Of a DNA stretch of 64,000 nucleotides, positions 33,424 through 41,343 are shown piece after piece. Within the stretch, counting starts at the first letter, position 1; every line of letters starts with the position of its first letter. The position numbers were made by a program, and so were the translations under genes. The notes under the pieces were generated by a model. That model was not told the DNA's origin. It saw only the letters and a list, made by a program, of their open reading frames with translations, and searched no databases. This DNA comes from a candidate division WWE3 bacterium RIFCSPHIGHO2_01_FULL_40_23 (lineage in GTDB: Bacteria > Patescibacteria > WWE3 > UBA101185 > 2-01-FULL-41-18): the NCBI GenBank assembly GCA_001772615.1, contig MEUZ01000007.1:110947-174946 (forward strand). Reading direction: 5' to 3'.

Positions 33424-33453
33424 AAAAAACCGGCCTAGGGTTAATAGGCCGGT
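33424..33453 (-). terminator. Terminator of the 33475 gene
   Basis: ACCGGCCTA pairs with TAGGCCGGT around a seven-base loop, then TTTTTT on the minus strand. Confidence 0.85.
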
Positions 33454-33474
33454 GATTCCTGCAATCTTCATCAG

Positions 33475-33849
33475 TTAGACGTCCACAAAAACCTCGCCTG
33501 TATGATCAACTTGGGAAAAGAGAACCATGAAGGCTACACCCCACAGATCTCTTCCGGTCCCCGGCCAGTCGCTACTTACCTCACCGGTTTCCTGGTTAAA
33601 GAAATTCCTCCGAGAGTAAGCGAACCTGGGAAGTGATTCGTCTTCTGGATCAAATCCTTTGCCGGAGAGTGTTTTGTACATCAGATCTAACATACCTTGT
33701 TCATACGCCATCTCCCCCGTTTCAATCTTTACAAGCGCGTAAACTGTCCTTCTTCCATCTCTGGCACAGCGACTGCAGTTGTAAATAAGCCTCTCCTCCT
33801 TTGGAGGAAAAACTTCCTCCCCGCAAAACGGGCAAGTTAGTTTTGCCAT
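33475..33849 (-). CDS. Small zinc-ribbon protein, unknown
   Basis: 124 aa from the ATG with AAAGGAG upstream. N-terminal CPFC and CSRC pairs form a zinc ribbon (residues ~6-30). The rest is mixed and acidic. Function unknown; nucleic-acid or protein binding is possible. Confidence 0.68.
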   Translation of the reverse strand: MAKLTCPFCGEEVFPPKEERLIYNCSRCARDGRRTVYALVKIETGEMAYEQGMLDLMYKTLSGKGFDPEDESLPRFAYSRRNFFNQETGEVSSDWPGTGRDLWGVAFMVLFSQVDHTGEVFVDV

Positions 33850-33989
33850 CGTCATTCTCCTTTCAAGTTTTCGAATTGTGAAATTTTAATTATACAAAAA
33901 TAACAAAGCAAGACCCAATTTTAAAGGGTGATACGATTAGGTAAAGAATTAGCGGGAACTTTCGTTAAGTATAAATTCTAAAGAAATAA

Positions 33990-34158
33990 AGATAAGACCG
34001 CGCCCCGATGATGCCGACGGCTTGTTAGTGATCCCCCTCAAAATAACGTGGGTATTCTCATTCACACTCCACAGAATGCGAAAATTTGAATTCCCTTTAT
34101 CTAAAGGTTGAGGAAATCAATTAGTCACCAAGCCATGCTCGTGCATCTCAGGACTAAC
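33990..34158 (-). ncRNA. Candidate small RNA with its own promoter
   Basis: Promoter TTGACA (34189-34184), 16 bases, TAAAAT (34167-34162) on the minus strand, with no ribosome site or frame behind it. The RNA would start near 34158. GTTAGT at its 5' end can pair with ACTAAC (34029-34024); inside are CCTTT-AGAT-AAAGG and ATGC/GCAT hairpins. The 3' end is T-rich (TTATCTTTATTTC). It accounts for most of the 33850-34185 gap. Confidence 0.45.
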
Positions 34159-34185
34159 TATATTTTATAATATTATAGATAACTG

Positions 34186-34569
34186 TCAATATACTTTTTT
34201 TGCTTCAGTTGAAGGGTTTTCCTTATGCAGGAAAAAAACGGAAACAAAAATTAAAAACCAGCCAAACATTTGCAAAAAAACAGGAAAGAGTTTTGAAAAA
34301 AACAAGTCGGCAAGGTTGAAAGATCTCCTGTGAGGATCAACAAGTATGAGTTCGGTGACATTCTCCCTCACATGAGGCACAAGATGCTTTGTATACTCAA
34401 ATTCAAAAAGAAGAGATAAAAATCCAAGAGCCAAAAACGCGTAAAATCTTGATGGCTTAATAACAAGCCTTAAAAAGCACAAAAGCGCGAAACCCCCAAA
34501 ATACACAAGCTCCCAGTTATGTGAATAAAAGCTGTAAGCCGTATTTATTAGGTTAATAAATGTTGTCAT
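34186..34569 (-). CDS. Small membrane protein, unknown
   Basis: 127 aa; ATG overlaps the TGA of the M50 protease gene (ATGA), so they are coupled. Three hydrophobic stretches (~16-35, 41-58, 92-116) with a charged loop (HVRENVTELILVDPHRRSF). May assist the protease. Confidence 0.65.
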   Translation of the reverse strand: MTTFINLINTAYSFYSHNWELVYFGGFALLCFLRLVIKPSRFYAFLALGFLSLLFEFEYTKHLVPHVRENVTELILVDPHRRSFNLADLFFSKLFPVFLQMFGWFLIFVSVFFLHKENPSTEAKKVY

Positions 34570-35180
34570 AGAAGAAGCTTGACTAAGAACCCGACCGGAA
34601 GTGAGACAAAATAATCGGTCACATTGGCAAAAATCAAAAGAAGGAGTATCCAAAGACCGTATGGTGCAAGATCAAGCCACTGCTCCGATAGATCGGGGGG
34701 CAAAAATCCCCACACAACTTTAAATCCATCAAGTGGATGCACCGGAATAAGGTTAAAAAAACATAGAATCAAGTTAAAGTAAACCAAAGACTCTAAAATG
34801 TTTCCGATAAACCCCAGTCCAAATACCTTATGAATTAAACCAAATACAACCGCAAACAAGAAATTAGATGCAGGCCCGGCCAGTGAAATAAGCGCCGCGT
34901 CTCTTTTAGGACTGCGCAGGAAGTTTAAATTAAAAGGAACGGGTTTCCCCCATCCAAACCCCACAAGGGCAAGAAGGAGGGTCCCTACCGGATCAAGATG
35001 GGCAAGAGGATTAAGAGTAACTCTACCTGAAGCTTTAGCCGTCGGATCCCCAAGTTTTAAAGCAATAAAAGCGTGCGAAAACTCATGAATCGTTATGCAC
35101 ACGACAAGCATTGAAAACACGATCAGAAAGGCTAAAAGGCCAATCAATGGGTTTGCCCCGCTTAAGAAATTAAAAAGCAT
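34566..35180 (-). CDS. M50 site-2-type membrane metalloprotease (rhomboid-unrelated)
   Basis: 204 aa. Zinc motif HEFSH in the second helix and NLIPVHPLDG in a later helix with the third ligand Asp; GPASNFLFAV in between. These are the marks of the short S2P/Rip family that cut proteins within the membrane. It diverges from the secE-nusG operon. Confidence 0.82.
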   Translation of the reverse strand: MLFNFLSGANPLIGLLAFLIVFSMLVVCITIHEFSHAFIALKLGDPTAKASGRVTLNPLAHLDPVGTLLLALVGFGWGKPVPFNLNFLRSPKRDAALISLAGPASNFLFAVVFGLIHKVFGLGFIGNILESLVYFNLILCFFNLIPVHPLDGFKVVWGFLPPDLSEQWLDLAPYGLWILLLLIFANVTDYFVSLPVGFLVKLLL

Positions 35181-35234
35181 AAAGAGATGATAACACTTTT
35201 TTGAAGCCCTTTCTTATGCTAAAATCCTAAAATC

Positions 35235-35411
35235 ATGCTAAGTTTTTTTAAGGAGGCGTACTACGAGCTAACCAAGGTAAATTGGCCTGATAAAAAGCAG
35301 ACCGTGCGCTTGACTCAATATGTGATAGGTGTTAGTTTGGTCGTTGGCATTTACGTAGCCATACTTGATGCCGTTTTTGGCCTCGGCCTTGAAAGATTTA
35401 TCATAAGATAA
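35235..35411 (+). CDS. secE: Preprotein translocase subunit SecE
   Basis: 58 aa. Short form: amphipathic YYELTKVNWPDKKQTVRLTQ (the conserved VxWP) and one membrane helix (VIGVSLVVGIYVAILDAVF). Part of the SecYEG channel. Three bases before nusG, the usual arrangement. Confidence 0.9.
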   Translation: MLSFFKEAYYELTKVNWPDKKQTVRLTQYVIGVSLVVGIYVAILDAVFGLGLERFIIR

Positions 35412-35414
35412 AAT

Positions 35415-36002
35415 ATGGATGACGCGCTATTAAAACAGGATGAAAAAGGAATAATTAATATATCCGATACGGTTAATCCGAACGCGATTTGGTATGCCGT
35501 CCACACATACTCCGGCCATGAAAATAAGGTCGCAATTACGCTTAAACAGCGGGCTGAATCTTCAGGCTATCAGGATAGAATTTGTCAGATTCTTGTCCCC
35601 ACACAGGAAAAAATTGTAATCAGCGAAGGGAAGAAAAGGAAAGTTGACGAGCATCTTTTACCCGGATACATCCTTGTCAATATGGTAATGAGCGATGATG
35701 CCTGGCACCTTGTAAGGTCAACCACCGGCGTTACGGGATTCGTCGGAACGGGCACCACGCCGACACCGCTTCCCGAAGCCGAGGTTAAGTCCATCCTTAA
35801 GTTTATGAAAATGGAGGCCCCCAAGTTTGAGGCTAAGTTTAAGGTCGGAGACAGCGTAAAGATAATTGACGGACCATTTACTGACTTTCTTGGAAAAGTT
35901 GACGAAGTTAACGACAGCGCCGGAAAAGTGAAGATTTTGGTTTCGGTTTTTGGGCGAGAGACTCCCATGGAGCTTGATTTTTTGCAGGTAGCTCCTTTGT
36001 AA
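35415..36002 (+). CDS. nusG: Transcription elongation/antitermination factor NusG
   Basis: 195 aa. N-terminal extension, NGN domain (AIWYAVHTYSGHENKVAITL) and C-terminal KOW domain (KVGDSVKIIDGPFTDFLGKV). Binds RNA polymerase, and ribosome through KOW. Upstream of rplK as usual. Confidence 0.95.
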   Translation: MDDALLKQDEKGIINISDTVNPNAIWYAVHTYSGHENKVAITLKQRAESSGYQDRICQILVPTQEKIVISEGKKRKVDEHLLPGYILVNMVMSDDAWHLVRSTTGVTGFVGTGTTPTPLPEAEVKSILKFMKMEAPKFEAKFKVGDSVKIIDGPFTDFLGKVDEVNDSAGKVKILVSVFGRETPMELDFLQVAPL

Positions 36003-36023
36003 AAGTAGTTTCTAGACCAACAC

Positions 36024-36446
36024 ATGGCTAAAAAGATAAAAGCTTTTGTAAAACTTAATATACCTGCGGGAAAAGCTACCCCCGCTCCCCCGGTCGGACC
36101 GTCTCTTGGACAGCACGGCGTTCCCCTCATGGAATTCTGCAAGGAATTTAATGCGAGAACGGCCAAAATGGGAGATGACATAATACCGGTCGTTTTAACT
36201 GTCTATGAGGACAGAAGCTTTACCTTTATAACTAAAACACCCCCGGCCTCATCTCTTCTTCTTAAAGCCTCGGGAGTTGCCAAAGGTTCGGGCACACCAA
36301 ACAAACAAAAAGTCGGACAGGTTACAAAAGATCAGGTTTTGGAAATAGCTAAAAGAAAGATGCCTGATTTAAACGCGAGGGATATTAACCAGGCGGTAAA
36401 GATTGTGGAAGGAACTGCAAGGTCTATGGGTATTTCAGTAGTTTGA
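36024..36446 (+). CDS. rplK: 50S ribosomal protein L11
   Basis: 140 aa. Conserved start with KLNIPAGKATPAPPVGPSLGQHGV and the RNA-binding C-terminal half with the MPDLNARDINQA block. Forms the L11 stalk base with 23S RNA. One base separates it from rplA. Confidence 0.95.
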   Translation: MAKKIKAFVKLNIPAGKATPAPPVGPSLGQHGVPLMEFCKEFNARTAKMGDDIIPVVLTVYEDRSFTFITKTPPASSLLLKASGVAKGSGTPNKQKVGQVTKDQVLEIAKRKMPDLNARDINQAVKIVEGTARSMGISVV

Positions 36447-36447
36447 T

Positions 36448-37146
36448 ATGAAAAAACAAATTACTTTAAAATCAAAAAAGCATCAGAAGGCCTCAAAACT
36501 CCTTGAAGAAGGTAAGATGTACTCATTAGATCAGGCTTTAGATCTTTCAAAAGAAACTTCGTACTCAAATTTTGATGCGACTCTTGAAGCCCATTTTAAT
36601 CTGGATCTTGACTTAAAAAGTGGTGATCAAAATATCAGAACAACAGTCACTCTCCCCCATGGAACCGGAAAGACCGTAAAAGTGGCGGTGTTTTCAACAG
36701 AAAAAGTAAAAGGCGCCGACCTCTCATTAGGTGAAGAAGGAATTACAATGATAGAGCAAGGGAAAATAAAACCTAAAACCGATTTTGACATAGTCGCTTC
36801 GGAACCTTCGTTCATGCCTAAACTTGCAAAAGTTGCCAAAATTTTAGGACCTGCGGGAATGATGCCAAACCCTAAAACTCAAACCGTTTCAAATGACCTT
36901 GAAAAAACTGTCTCCGATTTAAAAAAAGGAAGAATTGAACTTAAACTGGAAGCCAACGCACCAATCATTCACACAAAAATAGGCAAAATGAGCTTCTCAA
37001 AGGATGCCCTTAAAGAAAATTTTCTGGAAGTGTTAAAAGCGCTTAAGGCAAACAAACCGCAGAAAGCTTCACCGAGCTGGATTAAATCTTGTTTTTTATC
37101 GGCTACCATGGGCCCCTCAATCAAAGTAGATTTTGAAAGCCTCTAG
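36448..37146 (+). CDS. rplA: 50S ribosomal protein L1
   Basis: 232 aa. L1 motifs: GTGKTVKVAVF, KILGPAGMMPNPKTQTV, IELKLEANAPIIHTKIGKMSF. L1 stalk protein and usually an autoregulator of the rplK-rplA mRNA. Confidence 0.95.
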   Translation: MKKQITLKSKKHQKASKLLEEGKMYSLDQALDLSKETSYSNFDATLEAHFNLDLDLKSGDQNIRTTVTLPHGTGKTVKVAVFSTEKVKGADLSLGEEGITMIEQGKIKPKTDFDIVASEPSFMPKLAKVAKILGPAGMMPNPKTQTVSNDLEKTVSDLKKGRIELKLEANAPIIHTKIGKMSFSKDALKENFLEVLKALKANKPQKASPSWIKSCFLSATMGPSIKVDFESL

Positions 37147-37149
37147 CTT

Positions 37150-37320
37150 CTTATACTTGACAAGAGAAAGGGGCTCATGTAACCTTTCTTCGTTTCCGTA
37201 GAAAGTAAGGTCCCGCTGTCAGCCAACTGGCGACACGGGTCAATTAGAGGAATCTAGCCTACCGAGGAAAAACAATTTAAGATCCCTTTGCATTAAACTT
37301 TAATTGTTATCCTCTAAGCT
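37150..37320 (+). promoter_or_regulatory. rplJ leader with possible promoter
   Basis: TTGACA (37157-37162) with TAACCT 17 bases later is a candidate promoter. The sequence behind it folds into GGTCCCGCTGTC...GACACGGGTC and other stems, and includes a dispersed TGTCAGCCAACTGGCGACA element. L10 leaders bind the L10/L12 complex in other bacteria; whether this one does is inferred from position only. Confidence 0.4.
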
Positions 37321-37330
37321 TGAAAATCAA

Positions 37331-37864
37331 ATGCCAAATCAAAAAAACAAAGAGCAGGTTTTTGCTCTAAAAGATAAAATTTCAAAGGCTAAGTCCATTG
37401 TTTTTACCGACTATAAAGGGCTTAACTCAAATCAGGCAAACGAGTTAAGAAGGAAGCTTTCAGAAGAAGGCTCTGAAATAGAAATTGCCAAAAACACTCT
37501 TCTTAAAATCGCACTTAAGGAGTCAGGATATGAAATAAAGGAAGTTGAAAAAACTTTTGAGGGATCAACCGCGGCAATTCTTTCTTACAGCGATCCTATC
37601 TCACCTCTTAAAAAGCTCTTTGAATTTATTAAAACGGCAGGTTTGCCAAAAGTTAAACTTGGAATCTTTGATGGCGGATTTCTCCCCGAGTCGGATGTGG
37701 AAACATTAAGCAAACTGCCTTCCAAAGAAGTCTTAGTGTCCAAGCTTCTTTCAACTTTCAACTCCCCTATCTTTGGATTTGTAAATGTCTTATCGGGAAC
37801 CAAAAGAAAATTCGTTTACGCGCTAAATGAGATTACAAAGAAGAAAGGTGGGGCCGCTTCTTAA
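37331..37864 (+). CDS. rplJ: 50S ribosomal protein L10
   Basis: 177 aa from ATG 37331 (MPNQKNKEQ). L10 features: VFTDYKGLNSNQANELRRKL, AKNTLLKIAL, and the C-terminal helix that carries L7/L12 dimers. An ATG 27 bases upstream would add nine residues not typical of the family. Confidence 0.92.
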   Translation: MPNQKNKEQVFALKDKISKAKSIVFTDYKGLNSNQANELRRKLSEEGSEIEIAKNTLLKIALKESGYEIKEVEKTFEGSTAAILSYSDPISPLKKLFEFIKTAGLPKVKLGIFDGGFLPESDVETLSKLPSKEVLVSKLLSTFNSPIFGFVNVLSGTKRKFVYALNEITKKKGGAAS

Positions 37865-37922
37865 AAAGAAGCGCTTACGGGCATCAAAAATCCCGACAGA
37901 AGTCGGGACCTTTGAAAAGCTC

Positions 37923-38062
37923 ACTTAGTGAGAGTTTATTGGAACTACCAATCCTGGTGTATTGTACAACGCAGCTTTTTGTTTTGTCAATATTTCTTTG
38001 GTGGACCCTAGGGGAATTGCACCCCTGGGCTTTGGATTGGTAGTTCCAAACCCACACTAAGT
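37923..38062 (+). repeat. Long inverted repeat between rplJ and rplL
   Basis: TTGGAACTACCAATCC (37939-37954) is the exact inverse of GGATTGGTAGTTCCAA (38034-38049), and ACTTAGTG (37923-37930) of CACTAAGT (38055-38062). On the rplJ-rplL transcript this makes a 16+8 bp stem. The same right arm forms the anticodon-like arm of the tRNA-like element on the other strand. Confidence 0.7.
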
Positions 38063-38069
38063 AGGGCCC
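37999..38069 (-). other. tRNA-like element with CCA
   Basis: 71 nt. Acceptor GGGCCCT pairs with AGGGTCC, followed by A and CCA; T arm AGGGG-TGCAATT-CCCCT; an arm TTGGA-ACTACCAA-TCCAA in the anticodon position with an eight-base loop; only 13 bases where the D arm should be. T loop has G at position 55. It is either a degenerate tRNA or a mimic; no standard identity fits. Confidence 0.5.
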
Positions 38070-38104
38070 ACCAGTAATCTATATAACACAAGTTTAACTA
38101 TACT

Positions 38105-38118
38105 ACAATATATATTGT
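38105..38118 (+). promoter_or_regulatory. Perfect palindrome just upstream of rplL
   Basis: ACAATATATATTGT, a 14-base palindrome, ends a few bases before the Shine-Dalgarno AAAGGGGG. In RNA it is a 5-bp hairpin; in DNA it could be an operator or -10 region. Confidence 0.35.
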
Positions 38119-38136
38119 ATAAAGGGGGTGTTAAAA

Positions 38137-38538
38137 ATGGCAGAATTATCAAAACATGCGGAAAAAGTTATGGAGCTTGTTGAAAGCATGACCGTTCTTG
38201 AACTTAATGATCTAGTAAAAGCGCTTGAAGAAAAGTTTGGTGTGTCGGCATCAGCACCCATGATGAACATGGTTATGCCTCAAGGAGGCGCAGCCAATGC
38301 TTCGGCCGAGCCGGTTGAAGAAAAAACATCATTTGATGTGGTACTAGCCGATGCTGGAGCCACCAAAATCAATGTCATTAAAGCAGTAAGAGAAATAAAT
38401 CAGCAGTTAGGGCTTGTTGAGGCCAAAACTCTTGTTGAATCGGCTCCTAAAGTCATTCTTGAAGGAGTTAAAAAAGAAGCGGCTGAAGCAGCAAAGAAAA
38501 AGCTTGAAGAGGCAGGCGCTAAAGTTGAGCTCAAATAA
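38137..38538 (+). CDS. rplL: 50S ribosomal protein L7/L12
   Basis: 133 aa from the ATG after AAAGGGGGTG. N-terminal dimerisation helices, a Met/Ala-rich hinge (MMNMVMPQGGAANASAEP) and the conserved C-terminal domain (KINVIKAVREINQQLGLVEAKTLVESAPKVILEGV). Recruits translation factors. Confidence 0.94.
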   Translation: MAELSKHAEKVMELVESMTVLELNDLVKALEEKFGVSASAPMMNMVMPQGGAANASAEPVEEKTSFDVVLADAGATKINVIKAVREINQQLGLVEAKTLVESAPKVILEGVKKEAAEAAKKKLEEAGAKVELK

Positions 38539-38612
38539 TCATAGGGAGTAGAAGTTCACAACCCTCAATTCATTGACATTACAGAGCGCAAGCTAAATAA
38601 TTTAAATGTCAA

Positions 38613-41000
38613 ATGAACCTGCTTGGGAAGAACTCACAAAACAAAAAAGTCAGCTTTTCTATTTTCAAGTTGCCAAACGCTCTTGCAATTTCACTCCCGT
38701 TTTTACTCCTATTAGCAGGTATTGTGTACGCGGCCTCCGTTTTCTCTTTTGAAGCCGAGGAGGCTTCATTTCCAAATTCCGATCCAATTGACATCGGAAC
38801 CGACCCTAATGCTTCGGGAAGAAAATATATAAAATTTAAAACCCCAACCACAATGCCCGCTTCCAAAAAATTTAATTATTTTCAAGACTTTCAGATCAAG
38901 CTTTCCGGGACCATGGAGTCTATCCTTTACCCAATCCGTAATTTTCAGCAATGGAAGGGCCAATTTGCTTGGCAATCGGTAAAATCAGATGCCAACCCTT
39001 CAGTCCTTTCATCTTCCGTTTTTACTTTCACAGCAGGAGGCGATACGGACGCAAACAGTGAAGCCACTATAGTCTTAAACAATATCGCCGCGTCGCAGGG
39101 AGCGTTTCATCTTCACCTTGGCGGAATGAGTTTTAACACAATTACACCCGAACAGAGTTGGTGCAACTACGTAAACTTTTACGATTACCCCAAAAATAGC
39201 ACTCCCAGATTTCCTTTTGGCTTCCCGTATGAAATAGTTTCAGGCGAGACCGAAGATAATGGTCCGTACGGACTCATTGATAACTTTGCTTCATGTCTAC
39301 CCCATTCCGGGACAGCATTTGGGCCTTTGCCCGGAGGATCTTTATACGCCAAAGAGTACTATTTTGATTATGCAGGATTAGCCAGGATTATTCTGATATC
39401 TCCTGATCTTACGTTCGGATCCGAAACTTATGATTATTCTTCAGGCGCACACAGAACATGGCTAACAAACACCATAGACTCTGCAAGATCACAAAATATT
39501 CCATGGGTGGTTGTTGGGATGCACAAAAACTGCATTACCATGGGGGTTAAATCATGTGAAATATCACAGTCCCTTATGAATCTTCTTATTGAAAAGAAGG
39601 TGGATCTTGTGCTTCAGGGTGGAGAGCACAGCTATCAAAGGAGCAAACAGCTTGCTATCAACCCAAATTGTACGGGAGTATCCGCGAACACATATAACTC
39701 CGATTGCGTGACTGAAGACGGCTTGGACGGAGAACTCACTAAGGATGCGGGGACCGTGTTTGTAATAGTGGGAACAACCGGCGCGGGATTTCAGGGGGTA
39801 AACACATCCGATTCCGAAGCGCCCTACTTTGCAAGGTGGATGGGAAACGCAAATAATGTCTCAATCTGCAACAACCCGACATCAGGCTGCACCGCGAGAA
39901 AGGGATTTTTAAAGGCTACGGTAACAGACACCCAGCTTGTCGCAAATTATGTAGGCGTAACAAACGGCAACTTCTCTGACGGTTTCACAATTAGTGCCCC
40001 ACTCCCTACACCCACGCCCTCTCCAACTCCGACACCCCCACCTGACACTACTCCACCGGTAGTATCAAACGGATCTCCGACCATTGAGCTTCCCGAAGGC
40101 ACAACCTTCACAACAATCAGCGCAACAACCGACGAGAATGCCACATGCAGATATGACAGCGCTCCTGACATCTCATATCCCCTTATGAGATGGCCTTTTG
40201 CGGCAACCGGAGGCACTTCTCATTCTTCACTTGTCACCGGTCTTGAGGACGGCACTTCCTACACAATTTACGTTAAATGTGCCGATACTCTCGGGAACGT
40301 AAACACAACAGACTATAACTTTACCTTCAGTGTGGCGGCACCGACATGCGTAACGCTTCCGACAAATACAGGTACGGCTACATTGATTTTATCTTTTGAT
40401 CAAGGAACTTATAAAGTCTGGAGCAGAATAATGTCGGCAGGTGATTCTTCAAACTCTTATTACCTGCAGGTAGATGGGGGCTGCGCCATGAACGTTTCAG
40501 ACTTAAACGGAATGCCAGTCAATACCTGGACATGGGTTGATTATCAAGACGGGGTAACTTCAGATAAAACCGAGGTTACTTTAACTGCGGGAACCCACAC
40601 TGTGAAGCTGATTGGAAGAGAGGCTGATACCAAAGTTGACAGAGTTATCTTTACATCTGATCTTGCCTGTGTTCCAAACGGCAAAGGCGATAACTGCGCC
40701 GCACCAACATCAAGTGATGCTACAGCGCCTACGGTATCTATAACATCGCCGTCAAACGGGGCCATTGTGCAGAGAAACTCTTCGGTTACAATTGATGCTA
40801 CCGCTTCCGATAATGTGGGTGTTACAAAAGTTGAATTCCGCGCCAATAATTCCGCTCTGTGTTCGGATCTTTCCGCTCCCTACTCCTGTGCCTGGCAAGT
40901 TGGAAACAAACCCAATGCATCTTATACATTATCATCAAAAGCCTTTGATGCCGCGGGCAATACCTCCACAACCTCAATAACTGTCTACTCTTCCCAGTAG
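38613..41000 (+). CDS. Secreted metallophosphatase-like protein lacking metal ligands
   Basis: 795 aa. Signal peptide (LPNALAISLPFLLLLAGIVYAAS). The phosphoesterase-like domain (~130-460) is clearly paralogous to the 41344 product, but its motifs are altered: GD-x-x-Y is GGMSFN, GNHED is GETED, GHDHDYQR is GGEHSYQR. After a Pro/Thr linker come two to three fibronectin/Ig-like and carbohydrate-binding-like domains. Likely a surface-bound, catalytically dead relative. Confidence 0.75.
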   Translation: MNLLGKNSQNKKVSFSIFKLPNALAISLPFLLLLAGIVYAASVFSFEAEEASFPNSDPIDIGTDPNASGRKYIKFKTPTTMPASKKFNYFQDFQIKLSGTMESILYPIRNFQQWKGQFAWQSVKSDANPSVLSSSVFTFTAGGDTDANSEATIVLNNIAASQGAFHLHLGGMSFNTITPEQSWCNYVNFYDYPKNSTPRFPFGFPYEIVSGETEDNGPYGLIDNFASCLPHSGTAFGPLPGGSLYAKEYYFDYAGLARIILISPDLTFGSETYDYSSGAHRTWLTNTIDSARSQNIPWVVVGMHKNCITMGVKSCEISQSLMNLLIEKKVDLVLQGGEHSYQRSKQLAINPNCTGVSANTYNSDCVTEDGLDGELTKDAGTVFVIVGTTGAGFQGVNTSDSEAPYFARWMGNANNVSICNNPTSGCTARKGFLKATVTDTQLVANYVGVTNGNFSDGFTISAPLPTPTPSPTPTPPPDTTPPVVSNGSPTIELPEGTTFTTISATTDENATCRYDSAPDISYPLMRWPFAATGGTSHSSLVTGLEDGTSYTIYVKCADTLGNVNTTDYNFTFSVAAPTCVTLPTNTGTATLILSFDQGTYKVWSRIMSAGDSSNSYYLQVDGGCAMNVSDLNGMPVNTWTWVDYQDGVTSDKTEVTLTAGTHTVKLIGREADTKVDRVIFTSDLACVPNGKGDNCAAPTSSDATAPTVSITSPSNGAIVQRNSSVTIDATASDNVGVTKVEFRANNSALCSDLSAPYSCAWQVGNKPNASYTLSSKAFDAAGNTSTTSITVYSSQ

Positions 41001-41012
41001 AATGGCAGAAAA

Positions 41013-41236
41013 GACAACAGGATATGCCTCTACGGGGTCACGTCCGCTAGTCTCTAATAATTAATTGTATAGCACAGAACTCGCGGCGTTCTTTCTCGCG
41101 CAATGCAATGTCATTCTCGTGAGAGCGGAGATCAACATTGTCATTCCCGCGAAAGCGGGAATCTAGATCCTGGATCAAGTCCAGGATGACAAAACATTGC
41201 GCTCCGAGTTCCCCTTAAGAGGCATATCCTGTTGTC
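41013..41236. mobile_element. MITE-like element with terminal inverted repeats
   Basis: GACAACAGGATATGCCTCT (41013-41031) is matched by its exact inverse (41218-41236). Between them lie dispersed palindromes (41100-41195). A partial second copy of the right end, with CATTGCGCTCCGAG and AAGAGGCATATACTGTTGTC, stands at 54250-54293. No coding capacity. Confidence 0.5.
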
Positions 41237-41343
41237 TTTCAAACCCGAACCACGGCGGGCCTACTGCACCGTTTGACAGCCTGGAGCATTCTGTGAGAGC
41301 ATAAACTTTAAGGAAGGTTTTTTGCCCTCGCCTAGTAAAACAA

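Noticed and set aside
37999..38069. Functional tRNA-Gly (ACC)
   Set aside because: Eight-base anticodon loop, no proper D arm and G55 in the T loop; kept only as a tRNA-like element.
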